Positions 1-5,365 of a stretch of 5,394 nucleotides of DNA are shown here, one piece after another (the first letter of the stretch is position 1; each line of letters starts with the position of its first letter). The DNA lies in NCBI GenBank assembly GCA_021850745.1, contig JAJZKX010000153.1, forward strand, positions 1 to 5,394. The letters run 5' to 3'. Both the position numbers and the translations under genes were made by a program. Origin of the DNA: Thermoplasmata archaeon (lineage in GTDB: Archaea; Thermoplasmatota; Thermoplasmata; Thermoplasmatales; Thermoplasmataceae). A model generated the notes under the pieces. The model was not told the DNA's origin. It worked only from the letters and a program-made list of their open reading frames with translations, and ran no database searches.

Positions 1-23
1 ATCTTGGACGATCCATTCAATGA

Positions 24-30
24 TTAAATA
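24..30 (+). promoter_or_regulatory. TATA box (box A) of the small gene at 54
   Basis: The heptamer TTAAATA is centred at 27, which is 27 bases before the A of the ATG at 54. That is the usual distance from an archaeal TATA box to the transcription start, so the transcript probably begins at or beside the ATG and is leaderless. No Shine-Dalgarno-like sequence precedes the ATG, which agrees. The same heptamer serves as the candidate box for rps12 at 2885-2891. The transcription start is inferred, not seen. Confidence 0.5.
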
Positions 31-53
31 GCATACATGAATAGACGTAACCA

Positions 54-350
54 ATGTCCACGGACTATCCCTCCATTGGGAGGGCAAAGCTGGAATCATA
101 CGTGCAGGCCAATCGCTCATATGTGCTGAGAGAAAACGGGAATGATGTGGAGTTACGGTTTGTGCCCAGTTTTCCGGAGGCTCTGAACCATCTTCCAAAC
201 GGAGAAGAGGTGGAACATATAATGAGCGGCTTTATTGAGAACGAGAGGATATATTTCACCAGGTTCGTCACCAGGAGTAGCTTTGGGGAAACCGTGACTG
301 AACTTCATGGAGAAGATGACCCAATGATGTTGTGGCTGAATTTTGTCTAG
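54..350 (+). CDS. Uncharacterised small protein, 98 aa
   Basis: I do not recognise this family. The product is acidic and soluble-looking, with no signal peptide, membrane segment or cysteine, and mixes charged stretches (NGEEVEHIM, ELHGEDD) with aromatic, strand-like ones (ERIYFTRFVTR). It ends in a hydrophobic LWLNFV. Codon use supports a real gene: many G-starting codons (GAG, GAA, GTG) and AGG for arginine, as in its neighbours. The ATG at 54 is chosen because a TATA box lies 27 bases upstream and the earlier ATGs at 20 and 38 are in other frames. It converges on the deoxyhypusine synthase gene and overlaps it by 4 bp through shared stop codons. No function can be inferred from the neighbour, which is on the other strand. 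It could be a lineage-restricted protein. Confidence 0.62.
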   Translation: MSTDYPSIGRAKLESYVQANRSYVLRENGNDVELRFVPSFPEALNHLPNGEEVEHIMSGFIENERIYFTRFVTRSSFGETVTELHGEDDPMMLWLNFV

Positions 351-1279
351 AGAAGGGGCCCGAGAATCAGTGGCAGTATCACTGTTGCATCTCCATACAC
401 GTTGACGAATTCTGCGTCAGACCTGATCTTGCCCCAGGAGATTGCCTCCTCCAGCCTTGCCCCGGAAAGTGATCCGTCGTATTCCTGCGCTGTTGTAACA
501 TAGACTGCATAGTCAAGTCCGTCCCTGAACTGGTTCCACCATATTGTGTGATGCTTGGAGATTCCGCCGCCTATCATGAGTGCCCCTGTTTTCTTTGCAT
601 CAAAGATAATGTCTGATAGTTCGTGCTCGTCAGAAAGCAGGTTGATCTTGAAGTCCCTGTTTCTTTCATAGAAGGACCAGAGCTGGGAACCGAAAGAGCC
701 GTCCGTTATCCCTGGCACAAATACCGGGATTCCGTTTCTCGAGGCATTGTATAGCAGTGAATCTTCGCTCCCTATCCTCGAGGAGATTTTGCTTATGATT
801 TCAGAGCAGCCCCATTCTCTCTTCTCTGCGTAAAGTTCCTCGAGAACTGGCTGCGTGAACTTTTCCAGCACTTCGCCATAGCTGGAATCGGGGATAAACA
901 CATTTCCGAGCCTATTTATTCCCCTGCTCCTCAGGTGGCTGTCGCTTGCATCGAAAGAGCCCCCGTAGTAGCTGCTGAGTGACCTGGCTATATCGTGGTC
1001 CAGTGTGCCGGTCGTTGTGATAACGGCGTCCACCAGCCTGTTCTTTATTATCTGGTTGATGAGCCCCCTGGTGCCCGTGGAAATTATGTCAGCCGGAAAT
1101 GATAGGAAGGTGACGTTGTCCTCGCTGAACATGCGCCTCAGGATTGAGGTTGCTGTTGCAACCTTGGGAGCCATGAATCCTCCGCTCTTCTTCATCATTT
1201 CATGCAACTCTCCAAGTGTCGTGCTGGCGTTGATTACCACGTCTTCTACAGGATCTCCCAGGAGATCTTCTTCCTTCAT
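347..1279 (-). CDS. dys: Deoxyhypusine synthase, archaeal type
   Basis: In this family NAD-dependent enzymes transfer an aminobutyl group to one lysine of translation factor aIF5A in the cytoplasm, giving deoxyhypusine. The product is 310 aa, a normal archaeal length. The N-terminal half has the Rossmann-like NAD region, including TTTGTLDHD at 88-96. The C-terminal half carries GGGISKHH (237-244), YAVYVTTAQEYDGS and EAISWGK, with the catalytic lysine at K284 (human K329). H243, E278 and W282 match human H288, E323 and W327. Human D243, N292 and D316 are replaced by S198, W247 and L271, so the amine pocket differs (see findings). The ATG at 1279 is the only start after the upstream in-frame stop and has AGGAGGT at 1297-1291, spaced 11 bases away. 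It diverges from the membrane protein gene at 1329 and converges on the small gene at 54-350. The aIF5A gene is not in the window. Confidence 0.95.
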   Translation of the reverse strand: MKEEDLLGDPVEDVVINASTTLGELHEMMKKSGGFMAPKVATATSILRRMFSEDNVTFLSFPADIISTGTRGLINQIIKNRLVDAVITTTGTLDHDIARSLSSYYGGSFDASDSHLRSRGINRLGNVFIPDSSYGEVLEKFTQPVLEELYAEKREWGCSEIISKISSRIGSEDSLLYNASRNGIPVFVPGITDGSFGSQLWSFYERNRDFKINLLSDEHELSDIIFDAKKTGALMIGGGISKHHTIWWNQFRDGLDYAVYVTTAQEYDGSLSGARLEEAISWGKIRSDAEFVNVYGDATVILPLILGPLL

Positions 1280-1328
1280 TGACTCTTCATACCTCCTTTG
1301 TTCTTAATCAAATCGCAACAGGTTAATT
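1280..1328. promoter_or_regulatory. Divergent intergenic region with both promoters
   Basis: These 49 bp separate two divergent genes, so both promoters should lie here or just inside the opposite genes. Candidate boxes are weak: TTCTTAATCAAA near 1301-1312 for the membrane protein, and CATAATTAA, which reads on the minus strand across the ATG of the membrane protein gene, for the deoxyhypusine synthase gene. Neither matches the TTAAATA seen at the two clearer promoters of the window. Shared regulation is possible from the short distance alone. Confidence 0.3.
1291..1297 (-). promoter_or_regulatory. Shine-Dalgarno of the deoxyhypusine synthase gene
   Basis: On the minus strand the sequence is AGGAGGT, a seven-base match to the archaeal 16S rRNA tail. 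The spacer to the ATG at 1279 is 11 bases, rather long. Another ATG (1290-1288) directly follows the motif, but it is out of frame and stops after four codons (ATG AAG AGT CAA TGA), overlapping the true start. The mRNA therefore has a leader of at least about 20 bases and is not leaderless. Confidence 0.6.
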
Positions 1329-1841
1329 ATGGCTGGAGAAATACTCCCCCAAATGGATCAGTTCCTTGTTGCGTTCGTGCTATGGCTTCACCTCTTCTTT
1401 GCCATTATTTTCATCGGAGGATCTTTCTTTATCTGGATGGTTGTCTGGCCTTCATCTTTCGATCTTACGCAGGACGAAAAATACAGGACAAGTATTGTTG
1501 GAACCATGTCCAAAAGGTTCGCTCTCTTTACCAACGTCTCAGTCCTTATCCTTATTTCGACTGGGTTGTTCCTGGCTTACTCAATCATGTCGTCCTCACA
1601 CGGGTTTCTGGGGACCATTGGAGGAGAGCTTCTCATAGCTAAGGTAGTAGCTGTCGCCCTTGCAATCGGGATAATGTATTACAACAACCTTGGTCACACC
1701 AAGAAGATTAAGAAAATGATTGAAGAAGGAAAAATGAATGAGGTGTCGATCCTCAGGAAGAGGGCTCATTTCCTTTCGTTCGTTACCCTAGGCCTGCTCG
1801 TGGTGGTAACTATTCTTGCAGCCGCCATGCAGATATTCTGA
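1329..1841 (+). CDS. Four-helix membrane protein, CopD-like
   Basis: The 170-aa product has four hydrophobic segments at about 12-39, 65-87, 98-118 and 148-168. The first contains WLHLFFAIIFIGGSFF, resembling the histidine and GG signature in the first helix of CopD/DUF2269-like proteins. Basic residues concentrate in 123-145 (HTKKIKKM, LRKRAH), which predicts that loop to be cytoplasmic and both termini outside. Candidate ligands within or near the helices are H21, H91, H123 and H147. CopD-like proteins have been linked to copper uptake or haem-associated redox, but many members are uncharacterised and there is no copper gene here, so metal handling is only a suggestion. A short AGGT lies 5 bases before the ATG. 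There is no cleavable signal peptide. The gene ends 3 bp from the end of the convergent rps7. Confidence 0.82.
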   Translation: MAGEILPQMDQFLVAFVLWLHLFFAIIFIGGSFFIWMVVWPSSFDLTQDEKYRTSIVGTMSKRFALFTNVSVLILISTGLFLAYSIMSSSHGFLGTIGGELLIAKVVAVALAIGIMYYNNLGHTKKIKKMIEEGKMNEVSILRKRAHFLSFVTLGLLVVVTILAAAMQIF

Positions 1842-1844
1842 ACA

Positions 1845-2408
1845 TTACCTGGCAGAGGCCGAGATTCTTTCCATTTCCTCTTTCTTGCTCACGGCGAAAG
1901 AGCCGCCTTCATTCCTTGAGCCGAGGATAATCTCGTCTGCAAGACAGTCAGCGATCGGCTTCTTGCTCTTGTAGGATGCATTAGTGGCTCCTATCGCAAT
2001 GTTCCTCAATGCAATATCAAGCCTCCTGCTTGGTGAGACATCCACTGCCTTGGGAACGGCTATCCCACCATATTTCAGCCTTGTAACTTCCTCTCTCGGA
2101 GCGGCGTTCTCGATAGCGTTAATTAGAACCTGAACTGGGTTTTCCTTTGTCTTCTGGGATATCCTCTCGAAGGCTTCCCTCATCATCCTGTATGCGCTGT
2201 ATTTCTTTCCGGTCCACTTTTCTGATCTCATCAACTTGTTGAGGAGCCTCTCCAGGGTATTCATATTCCTCTTTCCAGCTGAGTAACTGGAATACCTGCC
2301 TCCGGTGTGCAAGTTGATTGCAGTTGTCAGATTGATATATTTTCCAAGGCTCTGATCGTGAACCAGAACTTCATTTACCGGGTATTGCCCAAAGATCTTT
2401 TGCTCCAT
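1845..2408 (-). CDS. rps7: Small-subunit ribosomal protein uS7
   Basis: uS7 nucleates assembly of the 30S head by binding the 3' major domain of 16S rRNA, and forms part of the mRNA exit region near the E site. The product is 187 aa, within the usual archaeal range. Family features seen are the N-terminal [16 protein letters not shown], the central [18 protein letters not shown] followed by [18 protein letters not shown], and the C-terminal [11 protein letters not shown] with a terminal [13 protein letters not shown]. The ATG (2408-2406) overlaps the TAA of rps12 as TAATG. The best Shine-Dalgarno-like stretch (AAGGAG, 2428-2423) lies 14 bases away, so reinitiation after rps12 is the likely mode of translation. 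No T-rich terminator follows, and the convergent membrane protein gene ends 3 bp away. An EF-2 gene, which often follows rps7 in archaea, is absent. Confidence 0.98.
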   Translation of the reverse strand: MEQKIFGQYPVNEVLVHDQSLGKYINLTTAINLHTGGRYSSYSAGKRNMNTLERLLNKLMRSEKWTGKKYSAYRMMREAFERISQKTKENPVQVLINAIENAAPREEVTRLKYGGIAVPKAVDVSPSRRLDIALRNIAIGATNASYKSKKPIADCLADEIILGSRNEGGSFAVSKKEEMERISASAR

Positions 2409-2836
2409 TATCGAACCGCCTTCTCCTTCCTTCCTCTTACGAGTTCCCTGAGAGATATCGCATTGACTTTGACAACCTTGTATCTGACTCCGGGGATATC
2501 GCCCTTACTTCTTCCCATTCTTCCGCCTATGCCTTCAACAACGACTTCGTCGTGCTCGTCTATATAATTTATGGCACCGTCTCCGGGCGCAAATGCGGTG
2601 ATTTGCCTTCCATTCTTTATCAGTTGAATCTTGACGCATTTCCTTATGGCTGAATTGGGCTGTTTTGCCTCAATCCCTATCTTTTCTATAACTATCCCCT
2701 TCGCCTGGGGAGCTCCCTCCAATGGGTCGCTTTTCTTCTTTAGCTGCAGGACTCTTCTCTTATAGTCCCGATCAGACCATTTGTATTTGCTCCTTCCTTT
2801 CACGAGATTTGATCCTGCGTTTTCTCCGTTTCCCAA
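2408..2836 (-). CDS. rps12: Small-subunit ribosomal protein uS12, TTG start
   Basis: uS12 sits at the decoding centre of the 30S subunit and influences tRNA selection. The product is 142 aa, full length for archaeal uS12. It has a basic N-terminus with [12 protein letters not shown], then [18 protein letters not shown], the decoding loop KQPNSAIRK, and [15 protein letters not shown] near the end. The start codon is TTG at 2836-2834: no in-frame ATG occurs nearby, the resulting MGNG N-terminus fits archaeal homologues, and an eight-base Shine-Dalgarno (AGGTGATC) lies just upstream. It is the first gene of a two-gene operon with rps7, with a TATA box at 2891-2885. The genes often found upstream of it in archaea (nusA, rpl30e, RNA polymerase A'') are replaced here by a divergent region. 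Confidence 0.98.
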   Translation of the reverse strand: MGNGENAGSNLVKGRSKYKWSDRDYKRRVLQLKKKSDPLEGAPQAKGIVIEKIGIEAKQPNSAIRKCVKIQLIKNGRQITAFAPGDGAINYIDEHDEVVVEGIGGRMGRSKGDIPGVRYKVVKVNAISLRELVRGRKEKAVR

Positions 2837-2838
2837 CA

Positions 2839-2846
2839 GATCACCT
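2839..2846 (-). promoter_or_regulatory. Extended Shine-Dalgarno deciding the TTG start of rps12
   Basis: On the minus strand AGGTGATC ends 2 bases before the TTG at 2836. It pairs with the GATCACCT segment of the archaeal 16S rRNA 3' end, and its AGG lies 7 bases before the start, which is normal spacing. This strong pairing is the main reason to accept TTG as the start. Confidence 0.75.
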
Positions 2847-2884
2847 TTTGCTTTGACGATGCGGGCACCACATTAAGGCGTCAA

Positions 2885-2891
2885 TATTTAA
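2885..2891 (-). promoter_or_regulatory. TATA box of the rps12-rps7 operon
   Basis: On the minus strand the heptamer is TTAAATA within CATTAAATATTG (2893-2882). Its centre at 2888 predicts transcription starting near 2862, giving a leader of about 26 bases that holds the Shine-Dalgarno. The reverse reading (ATATTTAA) is also AT-rich, so it could fire toward the methyltransferase too, but that would give a leader of over 200 bases. The transcription start is inferred. Confidence 0.55.
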
Positions 2892-3151
2892 TGTATCGCC
2901 TTCCATCGCTTGATCTGAAATCACTGTTCTTCATAAAGTTCACGAACATCACAGTTCCAGGAAAGCATTTCACAGTTTTCGAGGACGACGAAGAACCTGG
3001 GAACAATGTGTACTGCCCGTCAAAACCGGGTGAGAGATTATTAGCATGGAAGGCGTTAGCTTTCCCTGATGAAGCACAGCTATGTTTCAGTTGTCTCCAC
3101 TTAACTGTCAAACAGTCCTTGAAAACTGTGCATATTGGAGAGTGCAGGAAG
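2892..3151. other. Stretch without a convincing gene, upstream of the methyltransferase
   Basis: Between the rps12 promoter and the methyltransferase ATG lie about 260 bases that I cannot explain. One plus-strand frame, in phase with the methyltransferase, stays open from an ATG at 2891 and would add 87 residues. Against this, that ATG sits in the rps12 TATA box and has no Shine-Dalgarno, four of eleven leucine codons are TTA (one of twenty in the methyltransferase proper), G is less common at first codon positions than I would expect, and the encoded peptide resembles no domain I know. It holds five cysteines, including CFSC (65-68). A minus-strand frame is also open over most of it. I see no tRNA, C/D-box RNA or RNase P signature; a short hairpin (ACTGT, loop CAA, ACAGT) lies at 3104-3116. 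It may be a regulatory leader, a decayed gene or a true N-terminal extension. Confidence 0.4.
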
Positions 3152-3727
3152 ATGGAATGCTGTAACGTTCGCGAAGATAGACATTTCCCTCCGTGGCTGT
3201 TCAGGGCGCTTTTTCCGTTGAGACGCCTTTTGAGAGGGCCGTTGAGAGAAGTGAAGGCTTACCTGAAGAATGGCATGACGGCATTAGACGCGGGATCTGG
3301 CCCAGGTTTCTTCACGCCTTTGCTTTCAAGATCAGTGGGCATGTCTGGAAAGGTAATTTCAATAGATTCGGATGGCAGGATGGTTACAGCCGTCGAGTCT
3401 CTTGCGAAGAGGAAGAATCTTGACAATGTCACCTGCAGGATTGCCTCTGCCGCAAGTATGAACTTTGTGGATGATTCTTCCGTTGATTTTCTCATATCTT
3501 CCGGAATACTATGTTGCCTGTCTGATCACCGCGGCGCGGTATCAGAGATAAAGCGCGTGCTGAAAACAACTGGAGTGGCAGTTATCTCAGTATCCAAGCA
3601 TCTTCCGGAGTCGGACCCGAGAACGGTAACAAGGAGAGAGTGGGAGTCCATTCTCAGGGAATTCAATGTCGTGCACAGATCAGAAACTTTTCTTGAGATG
3701 AGGGCGACGGTCTCACTCCAACGCTGA
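3152..3727 (+). CDS. Class I SAM-dependent methyltransferase
   Basis: The 191-aa product has a Rossmann-type SAM-binding fold: motif I ALDAGSGPGFF with D46, G48, G50 and G52, motif II VISIDSD with the ribose-binding acid near D72, then the VDFLISSG strand, and EIKRVLKTTGVAVISVS as the late helix and strand. The N-terminus (cysteines, then RHFPPWLFR and PLRRLL before motif I) resembles a group of small archaeal methyltransferases of unknown substrate, which typically open at about this point; that is why I start at the ATG at 3152. The frame stays open to an ATG at 2891, which would give 278 aa, so the start is not certain. Shine-Dalgarno support is weak (GGAG 11 bases away, AGGA 2 bases away). 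The substrate cannot be inferred. It converges on the GTPase gene with 24 bp between and no evident terminator. Confidence 0.82.
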   Translation: MECCNVREDRHFPPWLFRALFPLRRLLRGPLREVKAYLKNGMTALDAGSGPGFFTPLLSRSVGMSGKVISIDSDGRMVTAVESLAKRKNLDNVTCRIASAASMNFVDDSSVDFLISSGILCCLSDHRGAVSEIKRVLKTTGVAVISVSKHLPESDPRTVTRREWESILREFNVVHRSETFLEMRATVSLQR

Positions 3728-3751
3728 TATCAGGAAATACATGGCCCTGCA

Positions 3752-4921
3752 TCAGGACTTTGAAATTATACGGATTATGTCACCGTCTTCCAGACTGTGA
3801 TCCCTCCCTATGACCATTCCCGTCCTGCAGTTTATTGCCTTAATGAACCCATTCCCAATGTCGGTGTGTACGCGGAAGGCCAGGGACTCTGCAGTAGTTC
3901 CTTCCGGCATCAGGAACGCATCCGGAAGTATATTTCCCTCCTTGTCCGTCCATTTTCTGTCGTCATATACGGGATAGACCACCAAAAGTTTGAGGTGATC
4001 TCTTACGGTTTGGCCCAGTAACTCCCTGATCCTGGTTACCCATTTCCTTGAGAAGACTTCTGTCATTCTTTCCACCGCTGATATCTGTGCAGGGCTCAAC
4101 CCGGGAGATGGGGTTACTCCTGTGGATGACTCGGTCACTAGACCTCCTCTTGATGCCCTTGAAAGGGCAAGTTCCAGATCTCCGCTGACAAAATACGAAC
4201 CCTCTGGTGCCTCTGGAGAAGTTTCCAGCAGATCAGCCTTGTTCCCCACGAGTATAACAGGTTTTACAGTGCTGAACATTAGCCTGGAGAATTCTTCAAG
4301 TTCCCCCTTGCCCCATGAAAGAAGTTTTCCAGGAAAGTTGCCCGATGCAATTATTGCATGAACCTGGCTAAGTGTCACACCATATGAAGATAGCTTCTGT
4401 TGGATTGAGTGTCCAATGGGTTCGCCGGTTGAATCGGCCTTCCTGGCAAACTTATCCCAGTCGGAACCGAGTTTTGACACAAGCCATGAATCCAGTTCCC
4501 CGAGTACCATTCTTATCTCTTCCTCTGGAGAGGTGACTGCAGTAATTTCTGCAGAGCCATCCATGGCTGTATGTCCTGATGCATCGTAGATAAGGAGGAT
4601 TGCATCTGAGTCTCTCACGTTTTCCAGAAACTCATTGCCCATTCCCTTTCCCTGGCTTGCTCCCTCTATGAGTCCTGGAACGTCTATGATCCTTACTGGA
4701 ATGTACCTTGTCCCTTCCCTGCAGTACCCCTCCCTTGGATTGCATGGAGTGCCCAGTTCAGTGTGCGGGCATTTCACCGGGAAATATGCCACGCCAAGGT
4801 TTGGTTTGGTAGTGGTAAAAGGATAGTTCCCTATTTCCGCGCTTCCTTCTGTCATCGCCGAGAATATCGTGCTCTTGCCGACGTTCGGTTTGCCAATCAG
4901 CCCAAGCTTCGGTCCTGTCAT
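3752..4921 (-). CDS. Ygr210/YchF-type GTPase with C-terminal TGS domain
   Basis: This is an Obg-superfamily GTPase of 389 aa, full length for the archaeal/fungal Ygr210 group. Seen in order: G1 GKPNVGKS (10-17), the TTT switch I region (36-38), G3 DVPG (80-83) followed by LIEGASQGKGMGNEF, G4 NKAD (227-230), a VSGDLE stretch in place of G5, and a TGS domain from about 310 to the end. The intact NKAD predicts GTP specificity, unlike true YchF, whose altered G4 favours ATP. Between switch I and G3 lies an insert with C51, H53, C60 and C67 that could bind a metal. Relatives associate with ribosomes, so a translation or stress role is likely but unproven. The ATG at 4921 has only a weak AGG four bases upstream. 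The gene starts 12 bp after the UPF0179 stop, so the two probably share a transcript. It converges on the methyltransferase gene. Confidence 0.93.
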   Translation of the reverse strand: MTGPKLGLIGKPNVGKSTIFSAMTEGSAEIGNYPFTTTKPNLGVAYFPVKCPHTELGTPCNPREGYCREGTRYIPVRIIDVPGLIEGASQGKGMGNEFLENVRDSDAILLIYDASGHTAMDGSAEITAVTSPEEEIRMVLGELDSWLVSKLGSDWDKFARKADSTGEPIGHSIQQKLSSYGVTLSQVHAIIASGNFPGKLLSWGKGELEEFSRLMFSTVKPVILVGNKADLLETSPEAPEGSYFVSGDLELALSRASRGGLVTESSTGVTPSPGLSPAQISAVERMTEVFSRKWVTRIRELLGQTVRDHLKLLVVYPVYDDRKWTDKEGNILPDAFLMPEGTTAESLAFRVHTDIGNGFIKAINCRTGMVIGRDHSLEDGDIIRIISKS

Positions 4922-4933
4922 CTCGCCTGGATC

Positions 4934-5365
4934 TCATGCCACCTTTACGCGGCGAATGTCGTAGTTCTTTGGGCATTCTATCTTTTCTTCAACAGAAGCG
5001 ATGGTTACCTTCCTGCCATTTCTGACGTGCATCAGGTTGCACGTCTCGATGTGCTCACAGCTGAAGTTGTCGCAATTCAAGCTCTCAAGGACAAATGAAG
5101 ATCCGTCCTGAACCTTCTGGCCGTATTTCACGTGAACAGATTCCTCAAGTTCCTCAACTTCAATGGCCATTACTTTCCCCTTGTTGTAAACGTTGCAGGG
5201 AATTTCCTTCTTTCTTACTGCTGTCACCCTGTAGTTCCTTCCCTGTTCGAGGTTGAAGCATACGTTCTTCACCTTGCATTCCGAGCATTCCTTCAGTGGC
5301 TGCACGAACGTGAATTCCATTCCCTCCTCTGCCAGGTCCACTCCAATCAAACTTACCTTTGCCAT
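4934..5365 (-). CDS. UPF0179 family protein, cysteine-rich
   Basis: The 143-aa product matches the archaeal UPF0179 family, whose function is unknown: an N-terminal VSLIG strand, then LKECSECKVKNVCFNL and CNVYNKG, and a second cysteine-rich half ending in ECPKNYDIRRVKV. Eight cysteines fall in two similar sets, C27/C30/C36/C57 and C98/C103/C109/C131, each with a GR followed by a strand before the last cysteine. This suggests internal duplication and one metal or iron-sulphur site per half. There is no signal peptide or membrane segment. I chose the ATG at 5365 because MAKVSLIG fits the family start; an in-frame TTG at 5374 would add three residues. No clear Shine-Dalgarno or TATA box is visible before the window ends 29 bases upstream, so an upstream gene in the same operon is possible. 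The GTPase gene follows after 12 bp. Confidence 0.9.
   Translation of the reverse strand: MAKVSLIGVDLAEEGMEFTFVQPLKECSECKVKNVCFNLEQGRNYRVTAVRKKEIPCNVYNKGKVMAIEVEELEESVHVKYGQKVQDGSSFVLESLNCDNFSCEHIETCNLMHVRNGRKVTIASVEEKIECPKNYDIRRVKVA

Noticed and set aside
1298..1642. 114-codon plus-strand frame overlapping the membrane protein gene
   Set aside because: The alternative frame at 1329 encodes a clean four-helix protein; this frame has irregular composition and no family likeness.
3066..3072. CTGATGA resembling a C box of a C/D small RNA
   Set aside because: The first base does not fit the RUGAUGA consensus and no CTGA D box follows within the expected distance.
2881..3111. 76-codon minus-strand frame in the unexplained stretch
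   Set aside because: It spans the rps12 promoter region, has low-complexity serine runs and no recognisable domain; not enough to call a gene.
3104..3116. Perfect 5-bp hairpin ACTGT-CAA-ACAGT
   Set aside because: Too short, and not followed by a T run; expected by chance in a window of this size, so not called a terminator or RNA element.
3728..3751. Possible terminator between the methyltransferase and GTPase genes
   Set aside because: The 24 bp contain neither a T run nor a hairpin on either strand.
4763..5098. 111-codon open frame on the plus strand across the GTPase/UPF0179 junction
   Set aside because: It lies entirely opposite two well-recognised genes and its product shows no family features, so it is a shadow frame.
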